A DNA stretch of 54,827 bases, from positions 1-54,827 of IMG/VR virus record IMGVR_UViG_3300021376_000077. The stretch is one strand, 5' to 3'. A model generated the notes under the pieces. That model saw nothing but the letters and a program-made list of their open reading frames with translations. It was not told the origin of the DNA and did no database searches. Positions 1 to 9,341 of the stretch are shown in pieces (within the stretch, counting starts at the first letter, position 1; each line of letters begins with the position of its first letter). Source of the DNA: a virus. A program made the translations under genes and the position numbers.

Positions 1-3000
1 AGATTTTGGTCGTGCAGATCTTGGCAGGTCAGTAGGTTGTTTCTTAAATTCCTCAAGAGGTCTGAATGGAATATCCATTAAAGGCTGCATTGCCGCAAAC
101 AGGTCAGGGTATGAGAGGCTCTTGTAGAAAGCTTCTTGTTGAATCGCTTTTAATTGTTTTACATAATGTTGGATTTGACTTGCTGTCATCGTTTCAAGGG
201 ACAACCCAGCTTTTTCTATTTTTTTAAAAAGTTCTACAATGAGATAATCGGTAGTACCTTTAATTGGAGGCTTAGTTCTTGATCTAATTTCGTTTGCCAT
301 CTCTTCCAAAGAGGCAAATTCTCTTGTAAAACTTTTTTGCTTAGCTTCTTGGTAAACTTCAATAGTTGTTTTTAAAGCTCCAATTAAACTGTCTGCTATA
401 TCTTTATCAATCTTGCCAGAACGAGCCTTTTTGATGAGGTTTAAAATCTGAGTTCTTGCTTCAGCAACTTCTGGTGGTATTTGTTGAGGTCTAATGTCCA
501 AATATGGGTTTGGAGTTTTCCCTGATTGCATCTGCAATTGAGTAACACCGGGAATTTTTTCCCCATCTCGATATAGAGGCTCATCTTCTCTACGAGCGGC
601 TAGTCGAGCTTTGAACAGCCTTAGGCGACCGCCATATGATTCTGATGCCTTTTTCCTTATAACTTTAATTTTTGAAATTTCTTCATTGAGCGTTTTTATT
701 TGAAGGTTGTGTTCTTCAATAGCCTTATCAATTTCAACAATTTGAGGATCTGTGGTTAGAACGTTAAAATGTTTTTGCAAATCTCTTCTAACTTTTTCAA
801 GGTCTTTAATCTTTTTTTGGACCGACGCAATTTGCCCTTCTTTAAATTCAATAGCTTTTGATGCTTGCACCGAGCTCACAAGTTCTAGAATCATTTGTCT
901 TCGCTGTTGTTCATAGAAAGTCAAAAATCCATCAATCTCTTCTTTGATAGATTGCTCTGCGGCAACAGCTAGTGCATCGTCTTTGTCATACGGGGCTAAC
1001 TTCTTTGCGAGAGCTGCGCGAGACACCGCTTCGGCATCACCCTGTGCTGCAGCAGCTGTTCTGAGGATGTCAGACAAAATAGCAGTCTGTTTGCTCCCAC
1101 CGCCTGGAACCAAAGCCTGTGCGCCAAAATTTGCTCTTCCTCTACCAAACTGCTGCAGAGTAGATTTGATTGTTGATATATCCATTTGCAATAAACCTTC
1201 AACAGATGCGAGTTGTGGAAGGTTGTCTATATAGACCCTTTCTATGTCACTTATAGGAATTCTTTCAAAAAGGTTTTGGATGAACTGGAGTGTTTGTGCA
1301 ACAGATTTTAAACTGAAATCTGTAGTATCAAAAAGTTTTGCAGCTTCTTGCCAAAAACCTGGTAGAGTAATTTTTAATTTAGAAGCAATATTTCTTATAA
1401 GATCGCCTGTAATTCTGACACCACCCTTACTTACTGCTCTGCCTGATATATAATATGAAGAGGCACCAAGATCTTTTAAAGCACTAAGTATGGCTTGTTC
1501 ATCTTTTTGAATCAACTCAAGAGTTGTTAAAATGTTTTGTTTAGCAACTGTTTCATAATTTTTTTGCAAAGTTTGCATTAAAAGAAAAAGATCTGTTGAT
1601 GTTGCTTCAGCTTGTGTAACAGCATGCAGAACTTTTCCAGTTGCTGGATCAACAAGGTCAAGACCAAAACCTTGTTTAAAAACTTTATTTAAATCTCTTA
1701 AAGCCTGTTCAAGTTTTTGAATTTCTTCATTTATTTTTTTTAAATTGCTTTCTTCTGTTTCAATTTGTTGTTGTAAAATTTTTTTATAATTTTCAAAATT
1801 TGATTTTTGAGCAATTTCTGTTGTTAAAGAATTAATTTGAGCTTTTAAAGCATTAGCTTTTTTTTGATAAGCTCTATATGATGCCATCCCCGCTCTATCA
1901 TCTTTATCGGGCACGCCCTTAGATTCTAGATTTTTTTCAATTTTAGACAGTTCAGTTTCTAACTCTTTCAAATGTTCTTCTGCTTGTTGGCGCTCTTGTT
2001 CAACAACATCTTGAGTTATTTTTTTTAATTTTTCTTGAAGTTTTTTAATATTTTTTAAACCTTTTGATTGTTTTAATCTGCGGAGCTCGTTTTGTACTCC
2101 TTTAGCATCTTGAACCAAACCCTCCTTAACAATTTTCATTTCTTCTGGGGTTAAAGTTTCCAGAGAGCCGAGCCTTGCCCGAAGATCTCCCCCCATAAAA
2201 CCTTTGTCTCGGGGCTGACGACCACGAAACCGAGCGCGTGCAATTTTCCGGTATTGCTCAATCTGCTCTTTGTTTCTTTGAGCCATTGCCTCTCTTTCGG
2301 CTATCAAGCCTTCTGGCGACATCGCCTCGCGCAAAGAAACAATGACAGAAGCGTCGTCTCCGCCAAACTTGGTTCTTAATTTTTCTGTTAATGATTGAAT
2401 TTCTCTCTGATGAGAAATCAAATCAGAGCGAACTTTTATTTTCTGGTCTTTTAAATCTTTTTGTATTTTTTTCTCTTCGGCTATTGTCTTATCAACAATA
2501 GCGACCGCCTCGGCTTGAATTGATTCTTCTGCTCTCATTGTTGGAGAAAGTTGTCCAATCAAAGACCTTCTAACTTGACTTTTTGCTTCAAACAATGATT
2601 TAAGTTTGTTCATTTCTTCATTATTTCCAGATCTGATTGCTTCACTTATTTGTTGTGAAATCAATGCCTGTTCTGCTTCAATTTGAGAAATTTCATTTTT
2701 AATTTGTGGCTGTTGTGCAACAAGCGAGTCGTATTCAGAAACTGCTTTTGTTGTTAATTCTGCAATTTTATTTGCTATTGCTTCGTCTCTGTTACTTTCA
2801 AGTGTTAAAATACTTTGGACCTTCTCTTGAATTTGTTGATCAAAATCTTTCAATCGTTCTTGTAATTTTTCAACACCTCTAAGACGATCTTGTAATGTCA
2901 TTGCAAGAGATGGTTTTGTTTCTTTGCTCACGCCACCCTTGGTGTCTGAAATTTTTGGACCGGCAGTTCCTGCTATGTCTGATGCCTCAAGCTCTTCTCC

Positions 3001-6000
3001 AATCAAAGCCATTGCTGTATTTGTTGCAGCTTTTTCACTTATTACACCGCCACCAGAAACACCCATAACTGCCGAGGTGTGTCTTTTAGAAATTTGCAGT
3101 AATCTTGTTAATTGTTTTAAAATGTCAGCAATTTTTAAAACTTGATCTTCAAAACCTTTTATTTCTTTGAATACGCCTTTGACTACTGGGGCAAAATCAC
3201 CAGGTATAGAAATCTTTACCATATCTGCTAATTCTTTTATAGAATCAAGACCTAGGCCACCAAATTTTTGAGATATGTCTGCTAAAATTGCTTCAAAACC
3301 ACCCTTTGGGTCATCCGTTAGAGCTTTAGCATTACGCAGTCTATTCATCATCGCTTTAAACCCTTCAGGAGCGTTTATTGTACTAGCTTTAACTTGCTGC
3401 ATTAATTCAACAATAGCCCTGACAAGCGATCTTGCAATTTCTGAGGTAACACTCACATACTCGGCTTTAACAACCGACTGAGCATCTAGCACACTGGTCT
3501 CAATGTCTGCGAGGTCATTTGCAATTTTTAATAAATCTTTTGCCCCCCGACCAACGAGAGAAACCGCATTTGCTGATAAAGTTTCAGAAATTTTTTGGTA
3601 CAGATCATCCAAAGCTTTAGTGGCTCTAGAGCTGAGGTCTGATGATTGTTCTTTAAGTTTTTTAGAAGGTTTGGTGACAATAGATTTAACTTCACCAACA
3701 ATATCTTCAGCTTCTTTGGCAATCGTCTTTGCTAATGTTTCATCGGTGGCTTCAGCAACTCTTGCGCCTGCATCCTCTGTTGTCGTTGTGGTTTTACGAG
3801 TCTTTTTTGCTGGCTTAGCTTCGCCTGCTTCAGCCGCAACTTTCTCTCCAGTTGTTTCTATCGTCTCAGATAGAGCAGTATCGGTTGCTTCAGCAACATG
3901 ACCCGTCGCTGTAGTAACTGCTGCTGTAGACTTGCTTGGACCTCTAGGAGCACCTGGCTTAGAAGCAACTGACTTTGTTTTGTTATAAATATCTTTTATA
4001 AAATCTTCTAATGAAATATTAAGAGCTGTTGTGCGATTTTTAAAATCATTCATAATTTTTGTAATATTAAATTTCTTTCCTAAGTTTAACCCCTTGAGTT
4101 CGCGTATTTTTGCGACCATTATTACCTGATCTGAACTGAGCGCTTTCAAAGCATCTTCTGTAGGAGCCACAGCTATGTTGTATATGTCTTCAGCAGAAAG
4201 AAGTGTCTTGGGAATCTTCGGCGCTCTTGGTTTTGTTCCAGTTTTTGGTGCACCGCTTGGAGCAGGGGTTGGTGCAGGTGCTGCTGGTGTTGGTGCAGGT
4301 GTTGGTGGGGTTGGTGCAGGTGTTGGTGGGGTTGGTGGGGTTGGTGTGCTGGCACCCCCTCCTGAGCCGCCCCCAATCGGTGGCTTCATCGGTACCGGGG
4401 GCCTGCCGCCCCCACCGCCTCCACCAGAACCTCTGCCTCCAGGAGGTCTTGGAGCGGGGACCACGGTGGACGGGTCAAAGCCGTATGCTCTCAACACATT
4501 AAAGAACTCCTCAGCCATTCCCCGACCAATAGCAACAGCCTCTGGCATCATTGATGCCATTGCATTCCCGGCACTATCTACAATCGTTTTATAAAAACCG
4601 CCAAGCCCAAGTAATTGTTGAGATGGGGACATCTGCGCAAGGGCTGCTTCTATCTGCATTCTTGCATCTGGCATCAGGCCAGAAAAATCTGGTTGTTGTG
4701 TTTTATCAATATTCAGTTTACGCAGTATTCTGTCAGATTCCTTTCTCTGTCTAGCCGAACCATCTGCAAGTCGGATTGCTTTTTGCAATTCTTGAAATTC
4801 TCTTTTTGTTGCTTTAAGGTAAAAATTATTTCCAATCTGTGTCAGTCTATTTCTAAATTTATATAAAAGATCAGAAGATGTTAGCAACTCTTCCCTAACG
4901 GGGATTAATTCCCTTTTAAGTTTTGAAAAAGGGTTTAAACTAAATGTTTTCATTGAAAAGAACGCAGACTTTAATTGGAAAAATGCACCTACCAAGCGAA
5001 CAATTGGACCCAACATTGCAACAAAAAGTATTGTTATACCCATAACTTTTTTGAATGTTGGGTCAAGTCCACGAACGAACTCTGCTAGTTTTTGTAAAAT
5101 TGGAACTATAAACCCTAATATATCATTAAGCACAGGAACAATTTCTCGGCTTAGTGCTTTCAAAGATTCTCTTGCTCTTTGGTATCTTACTTCGGCAGAA
5201 TTAAGAGATCTTTTTATTTCTTCTTCATACTTAGCAGCAGCCGTTGTTCCCTCGCCACCGCCTTGAACAGCGGTAAACAACACTCTACCGGATTCTGTTT
5301 GAATTTTACCAATTTGGTCATTACCTGCTTTTTGCTGCTCAACTAAATAGCGAGCAAAGTCACCTCTAGCTTTGGTAAATGAATCTGCAATTTGCTTGTC
5401 GCCAGATTGTGAAAGTCTTACAACATTAGACAAATCTTCAAATTTATCGATTTGCATTTTAGAATATTTATCTCCAAGGCCTGCTGCTGCAGCTCTGCTT
5501 TGGACATAGGTTTGCAACAGATTACTGAGTTCTCCCTCTGTTGTTATGGCTTCTTTTTGATTGATAGCAATTGCCTTCAGTCCGCTTGTCATTTGATCTT
5601 GGAATTGAGCAAGGTTTTGAATAGCAACTTCCATTCTTGGTCCTTGACGAACACCGAAAAGCCTTGCAAAAAATTCAAGAGTTCCTTGGGCACCCAAAGA
5701 GCCTCTCTTCATCGCATTAAAGCTGTCTGCTAATCTCTGTAGACTCTGAACTCCAACACCAGACTCAACATTAAAATCTTTATAACTTGCTTTTAGGGTA
5801 TCAATCATTTCACTGTTTTGCTTGGTCGCAGCAATCAATCTTTGTAGAGAAACTTTTACGGAGTTAGCGGAAGCACCCAATTGAAAACCAGCAGAGACCA
5901 TCGGCACCAGAAGAGCAGCAGCCTCGGTCATTGACAAACCAAAAGATGTTGAAGCAGCCGTTAGTTCTGGAAAGCCCTTTGCAATTTCTTTAAGAGATAG

Positions 6001-7026
6001 GGCAGTTTTGTTTTCAACCATGTTGAACATTGCCAACTGACCATTTAATTGTGCAATTACATCAAGATAATCCTCATTGCTCTGAACCAGCAAACCCTGA
6101 TCTCTTCTAACACGCAAAATATTTTGATACAAAGATTTTATGAATTCTTGTGATTGTGAAATATCAACATTACCAAGCTTTTCTACGGCAGCAGTGATAT
6201 CAACCAACCCAGCAAGGGCATCAATTGATTCAATACCCAACTCTGCGTAGTCACCAGCAAGACCCTGGGTTAACTCTCTTGCGACACCATATTTCAAACT
6301 TATTGCGTCAAGTTCTTTGCCAAGACTAGATATTGCTCCTTGAAGGGACATGACTTTGCGACCATTATCAATAAAAGCATTGCCATTTTCAATAACCTCA
6401 ACGCCTGTTCTTTTAGACGCTTCGGCAATATCTTCATATGAGTCACTAATAAGCTTTGTAGTTCTAATGGTTTCTGTTTCAAGCCTTCTATAATTGGCAA
6501 AAGAATTTCTAAGCCAGAAGGCAATCGGGGCGGTAAGTCCCATTGTAATCCGGTTGCCAGCATAAGAAACTTGGGTCGCCAGACTGTTATAGGCTCTCGC
6601 TTGAGCCCTAATATCTTGAGTTCTTACAAGTTTGCTTAAATCTTTTTCAACAGCCTGTTGTGCCCTTAAAGCAACAACAACATTATTAACAGATCTAGCC
6701 TGGGCGGCACTGGATAACGAGCCGGAACGAATTTGTCTTTCAAGCTCTTCTGCAACTTTTTTTGTATTGCGAAAGTGTCCAGCAAGCACAACTTGATGCT
6801 GCGAGGCAATCAATGTGCTCTGTGCAAGGTGGCTATTTGTAGCCGATGTTGATCTAAGCGCTTTTTCTAAAGCCTGCGCTGAGTTTGCTGTTTTTAAAGA
6901 CCTTGAGCCAAATACAGATAGCGAATGAACAACCTGTTGTACTTCTCTGGACATGTTGCCCAGAGCGGTTGTAAGAGCGTCATTGACAGTCGCTTCTACC
7001 CTAACTCTACCTGATTGATCAGCCAT
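1..7026 (-). CDS. Tail tape measure protein, N-terminal 2342 codons (runs off the left edge)
   Basis: Tape measure proteins set tail length and fill the tail tube before DNA ejection. Reading the minus strand from the ATG at 7026 gives an open frame to base 1 with no stop, so the C-terminus lies outside the window. About residues 170-480 look like the TP901-type tape measure core. A hydrophobic stretch lies near residues 660-685, a low-complexity Pro/Thr/Gly/Ala linker near 845-945, and the remainder is charged, Gln/Lys/Glu-rich and predicted coiled coil. The gene follows the tail chaperone pair, as expected. No clear Shine-Dalgarno precedes the ATG. The size (over 2300 residues) implies a very long tail if the usual proportionality holds. 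All plus-strand frames here are shadows. Confidence 0.9.
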   Translation of the reverse strand, partial: MADQSGRVRVEATVNDALTTALGNMSREVQQVVHSLSVFGSRSLKTANSAQALEKALRSTSATNSHLAQSTLIASQHQVVLAGHFRNTKKVAEELERQIRSGSLSSAAQARSVNNVVVALRAQQAVEKDLSKLVRTQDIRAQARAYNSLATQVSYAGNRITMGLTAPIAFWLRNSFANYRRLETETIRTTKLISDSYEDIAEASKRTGVEVIENGNAFIDNGRKVMSLQGAISSLGKELDAISLKYGVARELTQGLAGDYAELGIESIDALAGLVDITAAVEKLGNVDISQSQEFIKSLYQNILRVRRDQGLLVQSNEDYLDVIAQLNGQLAMFNMVENKTALSLKEIAKGFPELTAASTSFGLSMTEAAALLVPMVSAGFQLGASANSVKVSLQRLIAATKQNSEMIDTLKASYKDFNVESGVGVQSLQRLADSFNAMKRGSLGAQGTLEFFARLFGVRQGPRMEVAIQNLAQFQDQMTSGLKAIAINQKEAITTEGELSNLLQTYVQSRAAAAGLGDKYSKMQIDKFEDLSNVVRLSQSGDKQIADSFTKARGDFARYLVEQQKAGNDQIGKIQTESGRVLFTAVQGGGEGTTAAAKYEEEIKRSLNSAEVRYQRARESLKALSREIVPVLNDILGFIVPILQKLAEFVRGLDPTFKKVMGITILFVAMLGPIVRLVGAFFQLKSAFFSMKTFSLNPFSKLKRELIPVREELLTSSDLLYKFRNRLTQIGNNFYLKATKREFQELQKAIRLADGSARQRKESDRILRKLNIDKTQQPDFSGLMPDARMQIEAALAQMSPSQQLLGLGGFYKTIVDSAGNAMASMMPEAVAIGRGMAEEFFNVLRAYGFDPSTVVPAPRPPGGRGSGGGGGGGRPPVPMKPPIGGGSGGGASTPTPPTPPTPAPTPPTPAPTPAAPAPTPAPSGAPKTGTKPRAPKIPKTLLSAEDIYNIAVAPTEDALKALSSDQVIMVAKIRELKGLNLGKKFNITKIMNDFKNRTTALNISLEDFIKDIYNKTKSVASKPGAPRGPSKSTAAVTTATGHVAEATDTALSETIETTGEKVAAEAGEAKPAKKTRKTTTTTEDAGARVAEATDETLAKTIAKEAEDIVGEVKSIVTKPSKKLKEQSSDLSSRATKALDDLYQKISETLSANAVSLVGRGAKDLLKIANDLADIETSVLDAQSVVKAEYVSVTSEIARSLVRAIVELMQQVKASTINAPEGFKAMMNRLRNAKALTDDPKGGFEAILADISQKFGGLGLDSIKELADMVKISIPGDFAPVVKGVFKEIKGFEDQVLKIADILKQLTRLLQISKRHTSAVMGVSGGGVISEKAATNTAMALIGEELEASDIAGTAGPKISDTKGGVSKETKPSLAMTLQDRLRGVEKLQERLKDFDQQIQEKVQSILTLESNRDEAIANKIAELTTKAVSEYDSLVAQQPQIKNEISQIEAEQALISQQISEAIRSGNNEEMNKLKSLFEAKSQVRRSLIGQLSPTMRAEESIQAEAVAIVDKTIAEEKKIQKDLKDQKIKVRSDLISHQREIQSLTEKLRTKFGGDDASVIVSLREAMSPEGLIAEREAMAQRNKEQIEQYRKIARARFRGRQPRDKGFMGGDLRARLGSLETLTPEEMKIVKEGLVQDAKGVQNELRRLKQSKGLKNIKKLQEKLKKITQDVVEQERQQAEEHLKELETELSKIEKNLESKGVPDKDDRAGMASYRAYQKKANALKAQINSLTTEIAQKSNFENYKKILQQQIETEESNLKKINEEIQKLEQALRDLNKVFKQGFGLDLVDPATGKVLHAVTQAEATSTDLFLLMQTLQKNYETVAKQNILTTLELIQKDEQAILSALKDLGASSYYISGRAVSKGGVRITGDLIRNIASKLKITLPGFWQEAAKLFDTTDFSLKSVAQTLQFIQNLFERIPISDIERVYIDNLPQLASVEGLLQMDISTIKSTLQQFGRGRANFGAQALVPGGGSKQTAILSDILRTAAAAQGDAEAVSRAALAKKLAPYDKDDALAVAAEQSIKEEIDGFLTFYEQQRRQMILELVSSVQASKAIEFKEGQIASVQKKIKDLEKVRRDLQKHFNVLTTDPQIVEIDKAIEEHNLQIKTLNEEISKIKVIRKKASESYGGRLRLFKARLAARREDEPLYRDGEKIPGVTQLQMQSGKTPNPYLDIRPQQIPPEVAEARTQILNLIKKARSGKIDKDIADSLIGALKTTIEVYQEAKQKSFTREFASLEEMANEIRSRTKPPIKGTTDYLIVELFKKIEKAGLSLETMTASQIQHYVKQLKAIQQEAFYKSLSYPDLFAAMQPLMDIPFRPLEEFKKQPTDLPRSARPKS
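4292..4342. repeat. 21-bp tandem repeat inside the tape measure linker
   Basis: On the plus strand a 21-bp unit (GGTGCAGGTGTTGGTGGGGTT) occurs twice without change at 4292-4312 and 4313-4333. A 9-bp partial copy and related GGTGTTGGT units flank it. It encodes the Pro/Thr/Ala-rich linker of the tape measure protein. The unit is a multiple of three, so copy number could change without breaking the frame. Confidence 0.85.
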
Positions 7027-7071
7027 AACTATCTGTTGATATTATTACATATTTATTTAATAAAAGCAATA

Positions 7072-7401
7072 TTAATTAGTCTCAAATCCAAGACCAAATG
7101 GCAATGCAACAGCTGCATCTTTTGTAATAACCTTGGGTGGTTCTGGGTCAAACCAATCATCATTAAAGTCAACATCTGCGCCCTGTGCCAAGGCAGCAAC
7201 TTTTATTTGATTATTTATTTCATTATTACAAGCGCGATATAAGAGGAATAGTTCTTCAAGAGTTAAATTTGCCTCTAATTCTTGAAGACTTTTCCACGCG
7301 CCAGTTTTTATAAATATTTCTGATTCATACTTGAGGATCGGTATGTCTCCCCATTCTAGGGGGGTTCCACTACCGTCCTCGCCGGTTAGGAAGGGTCGGA
7401 C
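7072..7401 (-). CDS. Tail assembly chaperone, frameshift extension (gpT-like)
   Basis: This frame has no ATG start but is open through the end of the upstream chaperone gene, lying in its -1 frame. It ends with TAA at 7072-7074, just before the tape measure ATG. A -1 slip on the GGGG run at 7401-7404 (zero frame ATG-GGG-TCC) would join 97 codons of the upstream protein to 109 new residues, giving about 206 aa. The extension is acidic with the look of an alpha-helical gpT domain. Position (between tail tube and tape measure), lack of its own start and frame relationship match the G/GT frameshift arrangement of long-tailed phages. The slip site is inferred; fusion was not demonstrated. Confidence 0.75.
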   Translation of the reverse strand, partial: VRPFLTGEDGSGTPLEWGDIPILKYESEIFIKTGAWKSLQELEANLTLEELFLLYRACNNEINNQIKVAALAQGADVDFNDDWFDPEPPKVITKDAAVALPFGLGFETN

Positions 7402-7691
7402 CCCATTGCAGCAGACATTAATTCACCGAAACAGCGAAGATCAAGTGCGTCTTCAAGCGCATCCTTGTCCTCAGCAAGATCGGGATCAACAGCAAGAAGA
7501 GCAACTGAGGCTGCTTCCACCATCACATCAATATCTTCATCATTAAGGTTGTCCTCTGTCTTCAGATCCTTAACAATTTTCATGAACTTTCTAAGATTGC
7601 GGATTGTAAGAGGGCGGACTGTTCTTTTCTTGCCATCGGCAAAAACAATTTCTTTACCCAAAAACAAATCTTTATTCTTTTCTGTTGCCAT
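7386..7691 (-). CDS. Tail assembly chaperone, short form (gpG-like)
   Basis: This 101-aa acidic protein begins at an ATG 5-6 bases after AAGGAG. It contains a basic segment typical of tail chaperones near residues 20-45 (VRPLTIRNLRKFMKIVKDL) followed by an acidic helical half. Tail assembly chaperones bind the tape measure protein and deliver it for tube polymerisation; they are not in the virion. It sits between the tail tube gene and the tape measure gene, the canonical place. Its last codons overlap the open -1 frame described as the extension, so two products are expected. A strong hairpin lies just upstream and should lower its expression relative to the tube gene. Confidence 0.8.
   Translation of the reverse strand: MATEKNKDLFLGKEIVFADGKKRTVRPLTIRNLRKFMKIVKDLKTEDNLNDEDIDVMVEAASVALLAVDPDLAEDKDALEDALDLRCFGELMSAAMGSDPS
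7401..7404 (-). other. Probable -1 programmed frameshift site
   Basis: On the minus strand the chaperone reads ATG-GGG-TCC. The peptidyl tRNA on GGG can re-pair perfectly with GGG one base back. The zero-frame stop follows four codons later (7386-7388) and the -1 frame stays open for 109 codons. No canonical XXXYYYZ heptamer is present in the overlap, so this is a single-codon slip of the GGG type. Confidence 0.6.
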
Positions 7692-7718
7692 TTATTCTCC
7701 TTATGTAAAAGGGGACAC

Positions 7719-7762
7719 AAAACCCCTAGGTTTTCAGTATACCATACCAACCTAGGGGTTTT
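7719..7762 (-). terminator. Hairpin attenuator between tail tube and chaperone genes
   Basis: Two perfect 14-bp inverted arms (7719-7732 AAAACCCCTAGGTT and 7749-7762 its exact complement) are separated by a 16-base loop. On the transcribed minus strand the stem ends in a short T-rich run (TTTTGTGT). Placed directly downstream of the major tail tube gene, it probably terminates most transcripts so that the tube protein is made in excess over the chaperone and tape measure proteins. Confidence 0.8.
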
Positions 7763-7789
7763 GCGCGATAGTTTGGGTTTTTTAACGAA

Positions 7790-8371
7790 TCAGGATGTTT
7801 GATCCACGATCTTGCCGTACTCGTATCCAACATCTTCCGTCTTTGGAAGGATGCGGAAACCAACAGCAAAAACCGAAGCCTCAGCCCTCTTCATCGTGAT
7901 ATTTGATGCTTCCATCGAGATTGCTCTCTTGGTATAGAACTTACGAGTCTTGACTGCACCAGCGGCTGAGCCCGGGGCTGTGCCTGCGACAACCAGACCC
8001 TTCTCATACGGGAACACCGACTGAGCACCGAACTTGAATGTTCTTGTATTTGCACCATCGTTGTTGTTGATAATCGTATCACCACCAGTGTTCTGGTCGT
8101 AGTTCCATGCGATAGCAAGGTTGTTCAGAGTTGCCTCTGCCATGGTGGTCTTAACCATCACCTTCACCTTTGATTGCACAATTCTGGCGGCATCGCCATA
8201 CTGATCAATTTCAATATCCACCATGTCCGGCTCCCATGAAATCTCAACACCATTCTGCGTAGCGCCGAGGTCACTGAAGGCGTCCATTGCTCCAATTGTA
8301 GTTGCGTTGGCGGAATCGCCAAGCTTGAGTGTGGCCTCACCGACCACGATATTTGACACATTAACTGCCAT
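7790..8371 (-). CDS. Major tail tube protein
   Basis: The 193-aa product has the length and beta-rich make-up of the major tail tube subunit: an N-terminal beta strand segment, the motif GVEISWEPDMVDIEIDQYG near residues 40-60, and alternating hydrophobic strands at the C-terminus. It would polymerise into stacked rings forming the tail tube around the tape measure protein. An AGGAGG Shine-Dalgarno stands 4 bases before the ATG, the strongest in this block, in keeping with high expression. It follows tail terminator-type genes and precedes the attenuator hairpin and chaperone. No sheath gene lies next to it, which suggests a non-contractile tail for this block. Confidence 0.8.
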   Translation of the reverse strand: MAVNVSNIVVGEATLKLGDSANATTIGAMDAFSDLGATQNGVEISWEPDMVDIEIDQYGDAARIVQSKVKVMVKTTMAEATLNNLAIAWNYDQNTGGDTIINNNDGANTRTFKFGAQSVFPYEKGLVVAGTAPGSAAGAVKTRKFYTKRAISMEASNITMKRAEASVFAVGFRILPKTEDVGYEYGKIVDQTS

Positions 8372-8383
8372 AATTCCTCCTAA

Positions 8384-8578
8384 TTATTCGAGGATAAAAA
8401 TTTTTTTTCCTCTTTTGTCACGCCATTTAGCGATCTTTTTTATATGGTTTGGGTGAACTTCTCCAATCCTTTTACCGATTCCTAGAGATTTATTCCACTC
8501 AAAATCATAAACCTTATTTTCTATTTTGACAACATATCCTGGGGTTTTCCCAATGTATGTAATAGTAGTATAGTCCAT
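8384..8578 (-). CDS. Small conserved tail-region protein, function unknown
   Basis: A 64-aa basic protein between the terminator-like and tail tube genes. It reads as two beta strands (MDYTTITYIGKTPGYVVKI) followed by a segment ending in HPNHIKKIAKW. Small proteins of this general design are often found at this position in phage head-tail clusters, without known function. The gene lies on the coding strand with 12 bases to the tube start and 20 from the previous stop. I could not assign a function. Confidence 0.6.
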   Translation of the reverse strand: MDYTTITYIGKTPGYVVKIENKVYDFEWNKSLGIGKRIGEVHPNHIKKIAKWRDKRGKKIFILE

Positions 8579-8598
8579 ACAGTCTTATAATACCATAC

Positions 8599-9015
8599 TT
8601 ATTTTACCACAATTACCATTTTGAAATCTAAATTCATTCTATACACGCCATTTATTTCTAAAGGGGCAACTAGACCCGCTCCGGTTTGATAACTTGAGAG
8701 AATCCTGTAATTGTTGCTGGTTATGCCATTTTGACCATTCACCCCATCTCCAACACTTAATAAATTGATCACCCGGTTAGATATTTGAAAAAGCCTATTC
8801 ATGTCTGTATCAAAAACAGAATATCTTACATAATCGGCTCTTTCCCAAAATGTCTCAACATTTGAGACAGTTGGGTGATAAAAATAAACAACATAGGGCG
8901 CTGGTTCTCCGTCCGTTGCCACCACGGGGAAAAAATTCATTGTTTTTCCAGCGACATTTGCCAGAGTTGAATCATTTTTTAAAAATGTATTAACATCATA
9001 AACACTTATACTCAT
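8599..9015 (-). CDS. Probable tail terminator protein
   Basis: 138 aa, immediately before the tail tube region. The position after the neck protein and before the tube, the length, and a mixed alpha/beta pattern with a basic helix near residues 90-110 (MNRLFQISNRVINLL) fit the gpU/tail-completion family, which caps the tail tube and joins it to the head connector. Its ATG overlaps the stop of the upstream gene as ATGA, so translation is coupled. The assignment rests mainly on gene order. Confidence 0.55.
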   Translation of the reverse strand: MSISVYDVNTFLKNDSTLANVAGKTMNFFPVVATDGEPAPYVVYFYHPTVSNVETFWERADYVRYSVFDTDMNRLFQISNRVINLLSVGDGVNGQNGITSNNYRILSSYQTGAGLVAPLEINGVYRMNLDFKMVIVVK

Positions 9016-9341
9016 CTAAAAACTCCAGCAATTTGATCTTGTAATTTCTCTAGGAGATATGTGTTCAAATCTTGTGTTATTTGTTCTAATGTAATCCCGT
9101 ATTTGTACAATAATACATTTTCATCAACACCAGCGATATCTAATGTTACGGAGTTGTCCATTGCAACAATTTCAATATCCGCATTATCAAATGCGTCTTC
9201 ATGACCATAAACAATTGAATTATAAAAATATTCTCTGGTGGCCTCACCAGCGGAAACAAAAGATTGTTGTATATTGATTTTTGTCATTTGAAGCTTATCG
9301 TAAAACTGGGGGAGGTCAGAATTAATTTTAAACTGCATCAT
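9012..9341 (-). CDS. Probable neck protein (HK97 gp10-like)
   Basis: 109 aa, in the slot normally held by the HK97-gp10-like minor head/tail-joining protein. It is predicted to start with strands and a long helix (INIQQSFVSAGEATREYFYNSI) and has a C-terminal helical region ending LLEKLQDQIAGVFR. It overlaps both neighbours by a few bases (TGATG upstream, ATGA downstream), which indicates one translated unit of connector-complex genes. Function by synteny, not by a diagnostic motif. Confidence 0.5.
   Translation of the reverse strand: MMQFKINSDLPQFYDKLQMTKINIQQSFVSAGEATREYFYNSIVYGHEDAFDNADIEIVAMDNSVTLDIAGVDENVLLYKYGITLEQITQDLNTYLLEKLQDQIAGVFR

Noticed and set aside
3503-4594. Plus-strand open frames of 132 and 139 codons.
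   Set aside because: They are antisense to the continuous tape measure frame; their Ala/Val/Gly runs mirror its Pro/Thr/Ala linker.
7386-7400. CCCTTCC near the chaperone stop as the slippery heptamer.
   Set aside because: It does not satisfy XXXYYYZ in the zero frame, and the A-site tRNA would not re-pair; GGGG at 7401 is better.
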